Shown: positions 9,332 through 18,883 of the stretch, in pieces | Position numbering within the stretch: position 1 is the first letter of the stretch | Layout: each line of letters begins with the position of its first letter | Source of the DNA: Anabaena minutissima FACHB-250 | GTDB lineage: Bacteria > Cyanobacteriota > Cyanobacteriia > Cyanobacteriales > Nostocaceae | Assembly (NCBI RefSeq): GCF_014697125.1 | Contig: NZ_JACJRG010000045.1 | Span: 1 to 49,392, forward strand | Reading direction: 5' to 3' | DNA length: 49,392 bases | Made by a program: the position numbers and the translations under genes | The notes under the pieces: model-generated | What the model was told of the DNA's origin: nothing | Databases searched by the model: none | The model's input: only the letters and a program-made list of their open reading frames with translations

Positions 9332-10597
9332 TCAAATTAACAATCTAACCGGAAGAGGAACTATACCATTTTTCTGATTTTCGTAAGGAAAACCAGAACC
9401 ATATATATCCAAAACTGGAACTTCAAAAGAGGATATATTGTCTAGACTAATAATAGGTTTTCCCCTAACAATATCTAATAAATAAATATTTATACTAATT
9501 AAATATCTACCACTACTCAGGTATTTTTCAATATTTCTAACTTCTAGTGAACCAGTATATTGACCATGTACTATATCTATAAAGTTTTTAGTCAATCTGG
9601 GATGTAGTTTGGCTACCGGGAAGCCATCGCAGGTATTTATGGAGATACCGATACCAACATTCTTTATAATTTTAAGGCTATTAAGTTCTATTTTAATAGA
9701 AAGATTTGCGCTAAGGCTATCTTCCATTTCAATGCGAGTATTTATATTTTCTATATTTAAATCATATTTTTCATTAATAATAGGGAAAAGTTTAAATCTA
9801 TCATCTGGTGATGAAAATAATTTATTTTCATAAATTGAAGTTATATTATTAATTTCACCACAGCCTTTAATATTACCTCCTTCTAATAGAATACCTTGGT
9901 TACAGAATTTTTTTAGTGCTGCCATATTATGGCTAACAAATAATACTGTGCGACCTTGTTTTTGTGAAACATCTTCCATCTTTCCTAGACATTTGTTTTG
10001 AAACTGAGCATCTCCAACTGCTAGAACTTCATCCACAATCAAAATCTCTGGTTCTAAATGCGCTGCCACGGCAAACGCCAACCTTACATACATTCCTGAA
10101 GAGTAACGTTTTACAGGCGTATCTAAAAATTTCTCTACTTCTGCAAACGATACAATTTCATCAAACTTGCGTTGAATTTCAACCTTACTCATTCCCAGAA
10201 TTGCCCCATTTAGAAATATATTCTCTCTTCCTGTCAACTCTGGATGAAATCCAGTACCAACTTCTAGTAAACTAGCAACTCTTCCCTTGATTTTGATGCG
10301 TCCTGTGGTTGGTTCAGTAATCCTGCTTAAAATCTTTAATAATGTTGATTTACCTGCACCATTACGCCCAATAATCCCAACTCTATCACCTTGTTTAATC
10401 TCGAACGATACATCTTTAATAGCCCAAAATTCTTCGCGATTGGGATTGTGTATTTTGGCTTTTGGATTAATTAAGTTAACAAGAGACTTAACTTGATTAA
10501 CCATTTCATCACGCAAGGTAGTATAGCTTTCTTTTTGCTGATGCCCAATAATATATTTTTTCCCTAAATTTTCTACGCAAATAATAGTATCAGACAT
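9332..10597 (-). CDS. ABC exporter ATP-binding protein, Wzt-like with C-terminal domain
   Basis: A 421-residue ATPase. The nucleotide-binding domain has Walker A GRNGAGKS at residues 78-85, signature YSSGMYVRLAF at 165-175 and Walker B ILIVDEV at 185-191. The extra 170 residues at the C-terminus resemble the Wzt C-terminal domain, which in O-antigen exporters recognises the finished, end-modified glycan. With the permease at 11344 it would form the polysaccharide/polyol phosphate exporter of the inner membrane. The CysC gene sits between the two exporter genes, an unusual arrangement that links sulfate activation to this export unit. Confidence 0.93.
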   Translation of the reverse strand: MSDTIICVENLGKKYIIGHQQKESYTTLRDEMVNQVKSLVNLINPKAKIHNPNREEFWAIKDVSFEIKQGDRVGIIGRNGAGKSTLLKILSRITEPTTGRIKIKGRVASLLEVGTGFHPELTGRENIFLNGAILGMSKVEIQRKFDEIVSFAEVEKFLDTPVKRYSSGMYVRLAFAVAAHLEPEILIVDEVLAVGDAQFQNKCLGKMEDVSQKQGRTVLFVSHNMAALKKFCNQGILLEGGNIKGCGEINNITSIYENKLFSSPDDRFKLFPIINEKYDLNIENINTRIEMEDSLSANLSIKIELNSLKIIKNVGIGISINTCDGFPVAKLHPRLTKNFIDIVHGQYTGSLEVRNIEKYLSSGRYLISINIYLLDIVRGKPIISLDNISSFEVPVLDIYGSGFPYENQKNGIVPLPVRLLI

Positions 10598-10691
10598 AAT
10601 TTAATAAGTAGAAATTTTACTAGAGAAACATTAACAGTTGAGTCTCAATTAATGTTTCTCTCATGATGAAGGATGAGCTAAACTTAATTAC

Positions 10692-11246
10692 TTATAAACA
10701 AGCAGATGAGAAAGCTACACTGCTACACAAAAGCTCAAACTGTCCTATTACTTTTGCTACACTTTGTTCAAGAGATTCTTGGTCAGTAAAACATTCAACT
10801 TCTGGTTTTAAAGGAGGTTCATAAGGATCATCAATTCCTGTGAAAAATTTAATTTCCCCTTGACGCGCTCGCTTATACAAACCTTTGACATCACGCTCTT
10901 CACAAGTAGACAAAGGTGCATTAACATAAACTTCAATAAAGTTACTACCTATTTTTTGGCGCACCTCCTGGCGTACATCCTGATATGGTGAGATTGCAGA
11001 AACTAACACTATTACACCATTGCGAGTTAATAACTGAGCTACAAAACCAATGCGTCTAATATTTTCATCTCTATCTGCCCGGCTAAAGCCTAAATCTCTA
11101 GTCAGATTTTGACGGACTATATCTCCATCTAACACTTCAACTTTTAGTCCACGACTACGCAGACGTTGTGCCACTTCAGTACTGATAGTAGTTTTACCTG
11201 CACCACTTAGTCCTGTAAACCAAATTGTTGCTCCAATATCCTTCAT
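10692..11246 (-). CDS. cysC: Adenylylsulfate (APS) kinase
   Basis: A 184-residue enzyme that phosphorylates APS to PAPS, the sulfate donor. The sequence shows Walker A GLSGAGKT at residues 12-19, the DGD motif at 40-42 followed by RQNLTRDLGFSRADRDENIRR, the ISPY segment with the conserved serine near 86, and KGLYKRARQGEIKFFTGIDDPYE, all canonical for CysC. It is stand-alone, not fused to ATP sulfurylase. Placed between the ABC exporter permease and ATPase genes and upstream of two sulfotransferase-like genes, it is likely dedicated to polysaccharide sulfation rather than to cysteine synthesis. Confidence 0.95.
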   Translation of the reverse strand: MKDIGATIWFTGLSGAGKTTISTEVAQRLRSRGLKVEVLDGDIVRQNLTRDLGFSRADRDENIRRIGFVAQLLTRNGVIVLVSAISPYQDVRQEVRQKIGSNFIEVYVNAPLSTCEERDVKGLYKRARQGEIKFFTGIDDPYEPPLKPEVECFTDQESLEQSVAKVIGQFELLCSSVAFSSACL

Positions 11247-11343
11247 TTTATTAACTCCTGTGATTTTGGTTAAGAGATATATCTCTGGCTGAAATATGAG
11301 GGGTGTACTACATAAAAATGAGGTTTTACAACTATCAGACCTC

Positions 11344-12186
11344 CTAAATTACATCTGCAAACTTGCGTTCCATCTTGCGGAAATACCAAATCCCGCTAAT
11401 AAACAGCAAAAATACTAATGCTAAAGACAGGATAAAACCTGGTAAATATATGTGTGATTCACCACCCAAAATTGCCCACCGGAAACCATCTATCACCCCA
11501 ACTATTGGGTTTAATGAGTAGATAAGTCGCCATTGTTCTGGCACAACGCTGCTGCTAAAGCCAACGGGTGAAATATACAAACCAAACTGCACAATGAATG
11601 GGACAATATAACGAAAATCACGATACTGCACATTTAAAGAAGCTAGCCATAAACCAGCACCCATTGAAGCAGCAAAGGCAACAGCAATAAAGAATGGTAG
11701 TGTCACAATTCGCCAACTGGGTACAAAGTTATACCAAGCCATAAGAGCTAGTAGGATCATGCCAGAAATCATAAAGTCCACAAAGCTTACTACTACTGCA
11801 CTTGTGGGTACTACTAGACGAGGGAAATACACCTTTGAAATTAAATTGGCATTGCTGATTAAGCTGTTACTACACTCTGAGAGAGAATTGGCGAAGAATT
11901 GCCAGGGGAGCATAGCTGAAAATACCAAAATTGGATAAGGCGCACCCTGAGAAGGTAACTTTGCTAATTGCCCAAACACGATTGTAAATACTAACATCGT
12001 GAGAAATGGACGAATTAATGCCCAAGCGATACCAATTGATGTTTGCTTATATCTAACTAAAATGTCACGCCAAGCTAGAAAATAGAATAGCTCTCTGTAA
12101 CGCCACAAGTCCTGCCAATACTGCTGCTCTGTACGTCCAGCTTCAATCACTAACTCTTGCTTGGCAATACTTTTTTGACTATTCAT
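11344..12186 (-). CDS. ABC-2 type polysaccharide exporter permease, Wzm-like
   Basis: A 280-residue inner-membrane protein. The cytoplasmic N-terminus is followed by LFYFLAWRDILVRYKQTSIG, the amphipathic segment typical of ABC-2 polysaccharide permeases, then about six hydrophobic segments and the C-terminal FRKMERKFADVI, which is the standard ending of this family. It forms the channel for the ATPase encoded at 9332. The start at 12186 is preceded by an AT-rich spacer of 47 bases from the upstream gene. Confidence 0.93.
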   Translation of the reverse strand: MNSQKSIAKQELVIEAGRTEQQYWQDLWRYRELFYFLAWRDILVRYKQTSIGIAWALIRPFLTMLVFTIVFGQLAKLPSQGAPYPILVFSAMLPWQFFANSLSECSNSLISNANLISKVYFPRLVVPTSAVVVSFVDFMISGMILLALMAWYNFVPSWRIVTLPFFIAVAFAASMGAGLWLASLNVQYRDFRYIVPFIVQFGLYISPVGFSSSVVPEQWRLIYSLNPIVGVIDGFRWAILGGESHIYLPGFILSLALVFLLFISGIWYFRKMERKFADVI

Positions 12187-12233
12187 ACTTATATAGTTAC
12201 TAATTGAAGATAAATTTTATATTTATCTCACAC

Positions 12234-12662
12234 TTAACTTACACTCTGAAAAGCATTGAGAGTTTGACAGCTAACTTGTCTAGAATTTCTACGGGTAAAC
12301 TCTCCCACAGAAGGATTACCATAAGGATCAATCACCCCAGCCACTTGCTGCCATAACTCCCTAGGTGCTAAAGAAATTTCATAAGTGCGATCACTACATT
12401 GGCGAACATGATACCAGTTTTTTTGCTGGCACTCTTCGCACCAGAAAGCCTCTAACCATTCTCCCTGTATGGGAACGGCTGTTTTGTTGGCTATTAACAG
12501 TGATGCGGCTCGCTTACTAAAACCCCGTTGCTGTAACTGACCAGCTTGGTCAGCAAACATTTTATATTTTTGACTCACGCTATCAACGTAGCACCCATGA
12601 ACCGGGCAGTAGATAGCCCGCTTTTTGGAACGTTTTCGATTTCGGTCACACCTTCTCTGCAA
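12234..12662 (-). CDS. Small Cys-rich putative zinc-binding cyanobacterial protein
   Basis: I place the start at a TTG at 12662, giving 142 residues that begin with QRRCDRNRKRSKKRAIYCP. It is preceded by GGGAGG five bases upstream, a strong Shine-Dalgarno sequence. An in-frame ATG at 12764 would add 34 hydrophobic residues with no ribosome site of note. Two cysteine pairs, CPVHGC and CEEC, suggest one bound zinc. The protein is basic at the N-terminus. I believe it belongs to a conserved cyanobacterial family of unknown function; its role next to the exporter is not clear and it may be unrelated to glycan synthesis. Confidence 0.7.
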   Translation of the reverse strand: MQRRCDRNRKRSKKRAIYCPVHGCYVDSVSQKYKMFADQAGQLQQRGFSKRAASLLIANKTAVPIQGEWLEAFWCEECQQKNWYHVRQCSDRTYEISLAPRELWQQVAGVIDPYGNPSVGEFTRRNSRQVSCQTLNAFQSVS

Positions 12663-13010
12663 TTCGACCTCCCAATATAAATAAACAATTTGAACCGGGA
12701 AGGTTACGTTTGGAGGGACTGAGATCAAAAAGACCATCAAAGCCCAACTCCTAAAAAATAGCACCCTATATTTAGAGAAAGTATTGGATTTTTTCCTTGC
12801 TAAGTTGTTACTTGATTTACATACAAGCTTTTTCAGAGCAAGGAGTTAGATAAACATGGTAACAAAATTAAAATGTGATTTTTAATCTCTTAAGTTTGTT
12901 TTGTTACCTGTATTTCTCCTTAATAACTTATACCATGAATGGGTAAGTTCTATACATGAACTTCTTTGAAGTATAGATGAAAATTATGTAATCACTAGAT
13001 TTTCATCAGC

Positions 13011-14360
13011 TTACTTGCTATTAATTTGAGGAACGGGTGTAATCTCATCAGCAAACAATGCCTGACGCAAAACCTTCAGGTATTGCTGAGAGATCACTTT
13101 CGGTGTAAAGTGCGATCGCATATACTGACGACCTGCATTACCCATGCGCTCCCCTAACTGTTGGTCACGATTGAGCAAGCGAATAAATTGCGCTAGTCCA
13201 TGACCATCACCATTATCGAATGTTGCACCACAGTCGGCTTCGGAAATTAATTGTCTCAGGTATGAATATGGAGAACAAATTACTCCTATTGGTCTTCCGG
13301 CAGCTAATGCTGAGTACAGCTTACTAGGTACAACTAAACTTTCACTGGATGGGTCAATACTCACTAAAGATAAATCACAAGCCGTGAGAGAATACGGCAA
13401 AACATCCTTGTCTTGATATGGTAAAAATGTGAAATTGTTTAGCCCTAGTTGATTTACTTCCTGAATTAATTCTTCACGTTTTGCCCCACCACCAATACAC
13501 ATAAATTGCACTGGTTCATGTTGCAATTCTATAGCAGCTTTCAAGATGGTATCGATGTCATGACATCGACCCATATTGCCAGAGTAAAGCACCGTAAATT
13601 TATTGACTAAGTTATACTTCCAAGCAAACCAGTTTTCTTGCTTGGCTATCGGTACAATCAAATCAGGGTTAGCCCAACTGTGAATTACAGAAATTTTATG
13701 ATCTACTTGGGGACAGTTCGCTACAACCCTCTGTTTCATTGCAGGGCTAAGAACAACAATCCCTTTGGCATTTAACCAGACTCGTTTATTCATTGCCTGC
13801 CAAAGTCGCACTACCCAGTTATGCTTGGAAACAACTCCTAGTGCGATCGCAATATCAGGATAGAGATCATATATTATGCAGACATAAGGCAATTTGAATA
13901 AGAGATTGGCTAAGTATCCTATAAATGGCAGAAATGGTGGGGCTGTAGTTACCAATAATATATTGTTACGCCGCCAGGCTCTTAACAGATACAGTAAAGC
14001 CCGTAAGGTATACAAGACACCATTAACAGCTTTACCACGAATTCTGCCTGGCCAAAGTTGAGCAGTCCGCGATCGTTGAATTTTAATTCTCTCCACACGT
14101 TCAAAACATGGAGCGGACTGAGAACTAAAAGCATACCCAGGCTGACTTGTAAAAACCTCGACATTGACACCTTGCTTTCCCAAGTTTTTCACGAGTTCCT
14201 CAATCAATTGCCCCGTAGCAGCATAGTCTGGGGGAAAAAATTGGGTAACTACAGATAAATTAATGGGCTTTTGAGCTTTTAAAGAATGCTCAGATGTATA
14301 TCCTAAAGGAATAGAAATGGATTGCGATAACTGTTGATTAATCCATTCGTTGAGCTTCAT
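13011..14360 (-). CDS. GT4-family glycosyltransferase (WbuB-like)
   Basis: A 449-residue GT-B enzyme. After a 35-residue N-terminal extension comes LSVVTQFFPPDYAATGQLIEELVKNL, the opening of the WbuB/WcaI group, then FTVLYSGNMGRCHDIDTIL at the start of the donor domain and LVVPSKLYSALAAGRPIGVI, where the family's P-S-K-x-x-x-x-x-A-x-G-x-P motif is intact. It has hydrophobic stretches near residues 105-160 (ALLYLLRAW, FLPFIGYLANLLF) suggesting membrane association. It is the first gene of the long minus-strand series, so the promoter probably lies in the 1.2-kb gap upstream. Confidence 0.9.
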   Translation of the reverse strand: MKLNEWINQQLSQSISIPLGYTSEHSLKAQKPINLSVVTQFFPPDYAATGQLIEELVKNLGKQGVNVEVFTSQPGYAFSSQSAPCFERVERIKIQRSRTAQLWPGRIRGKAVNGVLYTLRALLYLLRAWRRNNILLVTTAPPFLPFIGYLANLLFKLPYVCIIYDLYPDIAIALGVVSKHNWVVRLWQAMNKRVWLNAKGIVVLSPAMKQRVVANCPQVDHKISVIHSWANPDLIVPIAKQENWFAWKYNLVNKFTVLYSGNMGRCHDIDTILKAAIELQHEPVQFMCIGGGAKREELIQEVNQLGLNNFTFLPYQDKDVLPYSLTACDLSLVSIDPSSESLVVPSKLYSALAAGRPIGVICSPYSYLRQLISEADCGATFDNGDGHGLAQFIRLLNRDQQLGERMGNAGRQYMRSHFTPKVISQQYLKVLRQALFADEITPVPQINSK

Positions 14361-15546
14361 CGATGTATCCTAGAACTGTAAATTTTGTTGACGATACCAC
14401 CTGACTACTCAAGCCATTTATTGATTTACATGAATAAAATTATACTTTTCACATGCAAATACTTCTATGTGATGTAACTGACTAAATCTGTAGTTAATTT
14501 AGCCTTCACATATTTTTCTAAAACAAGGGAACACAGTAGGGAAATCTCAAATAACGGTACTAGTCCCAAAAATAGACACAAGCTACTTTGGTAACTATCT
14601 ATTCAATCAGAGTAAGCAGTAGAAAAGACTCAAAACTTGATGTTTTCGGTATTCAATTACTCAAATTAAGCAGTGATTAATGTCTATTTTCCAACAGCTA
14701 ACTCCCTAAATTTCTTGTTTAGAATGATAATTCTAAGTATCTTTTCTTCTTGAACTTATCATTTTTTACTTTTATTTTATGTTTACTGTTTGTCCGACTT
14801 GAGAATACATAAGCGTTTTTACGGTGATACTTTTTTGACAAGAACAAGCATATCATGTTTTCTATTAGACAAGTATTCTTTATTGAAAATTCATTTTTAT
14901 ACAATATCTCTCAATAAAGTCTTTACAAAAAAGTCTGGTATTTTCCGCGAATAGATAGTTTTATCTATTAATTTTAAAATTAATTACCTTTGTGGGAATC
15001 CTAGCCATCAATGATTTCAGCACCAAGCCCAAGAAACTATAAGTTATAACTATACAATCCACATATAACCAAAATCAGCTTGATAAAACTAGAGAAAATT
15101 GCAATTTTTTGCCCCTGTGGAGGCAGTTTTGGGTCTTGTCACCGCGATTTTAATCGTCTGCTACAAGATTTCAGCTTCCAACTACCGAGACTAGCCACTA
15201 GCAACATATCAAGAAATATGAAACACTCTTCTTCCCTCTTCCTGTCTCCTACACCCTGTGTTTCTTGAAAAAACTATACTTGTATACTTAAAATCAATGT
15301 ATGATTATTATCAACAATCTAGAAAAATATTTGCGCTTTTTAAACATGAGCATAGTGTAAAAAATCATAAATATACTTTATGGTTTGTTTGCACATCTTG
15401 AAAGTAATGTAATTTGTGGGATATTGTATATTTAGCTACAAAATTTAAAGGTTCTGCTTTTATTCTTACAGGCAGACTCAGTGGATTCTATTAGTTAAAA
15501 TTGAAGATTATATAGACACCTCAAAATTTATTCCTCAATATAATAT
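14361..15546. promoter_or_regulatory. Long divergent intergenic region of the polysaccharide locus
   Basis: Nearly 1.2 kb separates the start of the minus-strand cluster (14360) from the start of the plus-strand Wzz/BY-kinase gene (15547). It is AT-rich, and the short open frames at 14719-14904 and 15080-15268 have low-complexity or unconvincing translations and no good ribosome site. The region must hold promoters for both directions, and its length leaves room for regulator binding or a small RNA. I see no tRNA, clear terminator or riboswitch. Confidence 0.45.
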
Positions 15547-17724
15547 ATGGATAATCAGCCTTACAAAGCGGCAAATTCTAAGCATAGTAACAATTCTGCA
15601 CAGCCCTTTTTTCAAAATCTACCCGTTCCTGTAAATGAAGAGCAAGGGGAGGAATGGAACTATCAAGAATTTTTGATTCTTTTACAGCGCAGAATGGTAG
15701 TTATTGTAGGCATAGCTACAACTGTGATGATAGGTGTAGTTATTAACTTGATATTAAATCCTAAACCGCCACAATATGAAAGCAGTTTTCAAATGCTTGT
15801 TGAACCTGTTACTGATGACACCAAAGTAGTTGATATTGTTAAAGAAACTAACCCATCTAGCCAATCTAATAAATCTACTTTAGATTATGATAGTCAAATT
15901 CTAGTCCTCAAGAGTCCTCAACTAATTGCTAACAGCATTAATCAACTGGTAAAGGATTATCCAGACATTAACTATAAGGATTTGATAAAATCTCTTAGTA
16001 TTGTTCGCATAGGTGAAACGAAGATTCTCCAAGTTAGTTATCGAAGTACAGAGGCACTAGAAGCGAAAGCAGTATTAGAAAAAATTGCTCAAGAGTATTT
16101 AGAATACAGCCAGGAGAAAAGGCAAACTAGACTGCGTCAAGGAATACAATTTCTTGACAAAGAACTACCATCGCTGAGAAATCGAGTAGAGCAAATTCAG
16201 AGAGAATTGCAAATTTTTCAACAAAAATATAAATTTGATACCCCAGAATCCCGTGCCGAGCAAATTGCTCGACAGACTGCTGATTTAGCGCAACAAAAAC
16301 AAGCACTGCAACTACAGCTAGAGCAGGCTCGTGCCAATTCTGCTTTTTTACAAAGTGAAGAAGGGAAGAAAGCAGTGCTGGATAGTTATCCCGTATATCA
16401 GGCATTGAATAGTGAGTTGCGCCAATTAGATATTCAAATTGCTAGTACATCAGTGCTTTTACAAGACGAAAATCCCAATATCATTACATTGAGAGAGAAG
16501 CAGGAAAAGCTAGTACCAATAATACAGCAAGAATCGGAGCGATATATACGAACTAAGCGAGTAGAAGCAGCATCTGCTCTCAAGTCTCTAGAGGTTAATC
16601 AGCAAGCACTAGAAAAGAGCCAACAAATCCTAGAGCAAGAACGCCAGCAATTACCAATTTTATCACGAAAATATACCGAATTACAGCGCACATTACAACT
16701 TGCAACTGACAGTTTAAATCGGTTTTTATCTACCCGCGAAAATTTGCAAATTCAAATTTCTCAGACAGAAATGGGTTGGCAGTTGATTAAAGAACCTGAT
16801 CTGCCAACAATTCCTGTGGTTTCTTCCGGTATTATACGTGATGTCATCCAGGGGTTTGCTGTCAGCATATTCTTGGGTATCGGTGCTGCTTTGCTCATGG
16901 AGAAGCTCGACCATACTTACCATAATGCCCGTAGCATCAAGGAGAAGGTAAAAATTCCTTTATTGGGAAGTATTCCCTTTGAAAAGGAACTGCAAAGTAG
17001 TCAACCTCAAACAATCAAACCACAAAGCCCCATCATTAAAATCTCAGATTCACTTCCTGAAACTGTTAGCGGAGTAACCACTGTAGCAGAACAAGACTAT
17101 AACAATTATTCCACAAAATTCTTAGACGCCTTACGAGTGCTTTATACAAATATTCAATTACTCAATTGCGATCGCCAACTTCGCTCTATTACCGTAAGTT
17201 CAGCTATGCCAGGTGACGGTAAATCAACAATGGCTTTTTATCTAGCTCAAGTAGCTACAGCTATGGGGCAAAAAGTATTACTTGTAGATGCGGATCTTCG
17301 CCAACCTAAGATTCACACCCTATCAAATCTTAATAACCTATGGGGATTGAGTAGTTTACTTACTTCCAATTTGCCAGTAGAAGAAGTAGTGAGACAACTA
17401 CCTACCATGAACGCACTATCTGTTATTACGTCTGGGCCTGTACCACCTGATTCTGCCAAATTGCTCTCATCAGAAAAAATCAAGCGGTTGATGACAGATT
17501 TCCATAATACATATGATCTAGTGATTTATGATACTCCTCCTTTAGTTGGACTCGCTGATGTTAACTTGATAGCACCCCAAACCGATGGGATTTTGATGGT
17601 AGTGAAGATTGATCAAACAGAACGTTCTGTATTTGAGAGAGCTATAGCTGACCTCAAATTTGCTCCCATGAATGTTTTAGGGATAGTTGCTAACGGACAG
17701 AAAAGTAATTTAAACAGTTATTAA
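15547..17724 (+). CDS. Wzc-like polysaccharide co-polymerase fused to BY-kinase
   Basis: A 725-residue inner-membrane protein. Order: Wzz domain with TM1 at about residues 50-70, a long glutamine-rich coiled coil at about 190-400, TM2 at about 432-452, then a bacterial tyrosine kinase domain with Walker A SSAMPGDGKST (G556 region), Walker A' VLLVDADLRQP near 580 and Walker B LVIYDTPP near 660. Such proteins control chain length and export of exopolysaccharide. The C-terminus ends in NSY with a single tyrosine rather than a long Tyr cluster, so autophosphorylation regulation may be limited. It is divergent from the main cluster. Confidence 0.94.
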   Translation: MDNQPYKAANSKHSNNSAQPFFQNLPVPVNEEQGEEWNYQEFLILLQRRMVVIVGIATTVMIGVVINLILNPKPPQYESSFQMLVEPVTDDTKVVDIVKETNPSSQSNKSTLDYDSQILVLKSPQLIANSINQLVKDYPDINYKDLIKSLSIVRIGETKILQVSYRSTEALEAKAVLEKIAQEYLEYSQEKRQTRLRQGIQFLDKELPSLRNRVEQIQRELQIFQQKYKFDTPESRAEQIARQTADLAQQKQALQLQLEQARANSAFLQSEEGKKAVLDSYPVYQALNSELRQLDIQIASTSVLLQDENPNIITLREKQEKLVPIIQQESERYIRTKRVEAASALKSLEVNQQALEKSQQILEQERQQLPILSRKYTELQRTLQLATDSLNRFLSTRENLQIQISQTEMGWQLIKEPDLPTIPVVSSGIIRDVIQGFAVSIFLGIGAALLMEKLDHTYHNARSIKEKVKIPLLGSIPFEKELQSSQPQTIKPQSPIIKISDSLPETVSGVTTVAEQDYNNYSTKFLDALRVLYTNIQLLNCDRQLRSITVSSAMPGDGKSTMAFYLAQVATAMGQKVLLVDADLRQPKIHTLSNLNNLWGLSSLLTSNLPVEEVVRQLPTMNALSVITSGPVPPDSAKLLSSEKIKRLMTDFHNTYDLVIYDTPPLVGLADVNLIAPQTDGILMVVKIDQTERSVFERAIADLKFAPMNVLGIVANGQKSNLNSY

Positions 17725-17734
17725 TCAACTAAAT

Positions 17735-17774
17735 AGCCTCTAATACTCTACTTTCTGTAAAAATGAGGCTTTTT
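17735..17774 (+). terminator. Possible weak terminator after the BY-kinase gene
   Basis: AGCCTC at 17735-17740 can pair with GAGGCT at 17765-17770, followed by a short T-run to 17774. The 24-base loop makes this weak. It overlaps the 3' end of the convergent oxygenase gene. Confidence 0.35.
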
Positions 17775-18569
17775 AATTCCATGCTTAAAGAGTTTACGTA
17801 CTACATTGCGTAAACTAGCATCTCCTCGCAACACTATATCTCTTAGTTGTTGTTCTGGGCGGCCTCTGAAGGAAGTTACGTGATAATATTTTTCTGTTGC
17901 AGCAGGTTTTGGTGAAAAGTAGTAGTTTGATACACAACACCGCCGACCATGATGATTAATGGGGCTAACTGAGTGCAAGGAAGTTCTATTTGTCACCATA
18001 ATCACTAGGCGATTAAATTTACTGTGGATAGTTCTACAAGGCTGTTTTAAACCTTCATCCCACAGTTCTAGATTCCCACCATAGTCTTCTTGCCAATCGG
18101 GCGTAACATAATACAGCAGATTTAAAACACGATAATTATTAATATCTTTATCATGGGAATTATCCAAATGAGGATTTAAAAAGCACCCATATTCCATCAG
18201 ACTAAAGCCGGCAGCATAGAGGTATTCATCTGGAATTAATTTTTCAAAGCCAGTGATCTCTGCAATTAGATTTACAACTCTCTTATCTTGAAAAGCATAA
18301 ATAATTTCTTCTAGAATTGGGTTGTATTTATTTAATTGTATGCCTACGTATTTATGCTCTCGAATATCTTTTAACTGCAATAAATGTTCTTTTTGCGGAA
18401 AAGCATTATAGATTTCTATGACATCATTTTCATTTAATAAGTTATCTATATAACAACTGTTTATCCGCTCTTTTATCGCAAAATCATCCATTAAAGCGGA
18501 TTTAGACTGTTCAAGTCTAGTTAAAATTTGCTCAACATAATGATTGCGTAGACTATTTTTGTGTAACAT
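17748..18569 (-). CDS. 2-oxoglutarate/Fe(II)-dependent oxygenase (P4H-like)
   Basis: A 273-residue protein with the iron facial triad of the prolyl-4-hydroxylase-like 2OG-FeII_Oxy_3 group: H134 and D136 in NPHLDNS, H199 in SLHSVSP, and the 2-oxoglutarate-binding arginine at 209 or 210 in HHGRRCC. GGNLELWDE between them is also a family landmark. It would hydroxylate a small molecule, sugar or protein using O2. It is convergent with the BY-kinase gene and lies next to a methyltransferase, so it may decorate the polysaccharide or a precursor, but that is inference. A 314-base gap precedes it. Confidence 0.9.
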   Translation of the reverse strand: MLHKNSLRNHYVEQILTRLEQSKSALMDDFAIKERINSCYIDNLLNENDVIEIYNAFPQKEHLLQLKDIREHKYVGIQLNKYNPILEEIIYAFQDKRVVNLIAEITGFEKLIPDEYLYAAGFSLMEYGCFLNPHLDNSHDKDINNYRVLNLLYYVTPDWQEDYGGNLELWDEGLKQPCRTIHSKFNRLVIMVTNRTSLHSVSPINHHGRRCCVSNYYFSPKPAATEKYYHVTSFRGRPEQQLRDIVLRGDASLRNVVRKLFKHGIKKPHFYRK

Positions 18570-18883
18570 TTGTAATTTATCCTTTATCCTAGTTGTGTAA
18601 ATAAATTTACATCATTTTACTATCTTGATAAAGATATAAGCCACAGAGTGCTTAACGTATGCAGCGAAATTTGCAATCTTCAATTATAGGTATTTTGCTT
18701 GATGAAATTATGAACTATCTTTGTGTTTTTTTGCCTAATTCATAGTTGTTCATTTATGTCAACTAGAATTATACATAAACTTCTTGTTATTTTTAAATAA
18801 AGTATGGCTAATGACAAAAACAATTTGGTATATTCTTCTTATCACCTGCTAAATCAGTAAATATACGCCTAAATTCTTAGTCT
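18570..18883. promoter_or_regulatory. Divergent intergenic region
   Basis: The 314-base AT-rich gap lies between the start of the minus-strand oxygenase and the start of the plus-strand methyltransferase, so it should carry promoters for both. I see no open frame, RNA gene or repeat in it. Confidence 0.45.

Noticed and set aside
14719..14904. Minus-strand 61-codon frame
   Set aside because: Lys/Asn/Phe-rich translation in AT-rich DNA and no ribosome site.
15080..15268. Plus-strand 62-codon frame upstream of the BY-kinase gene
   Set aside because: No ATG with ribosome site, no recognisable pattern, and a low-complexity end.
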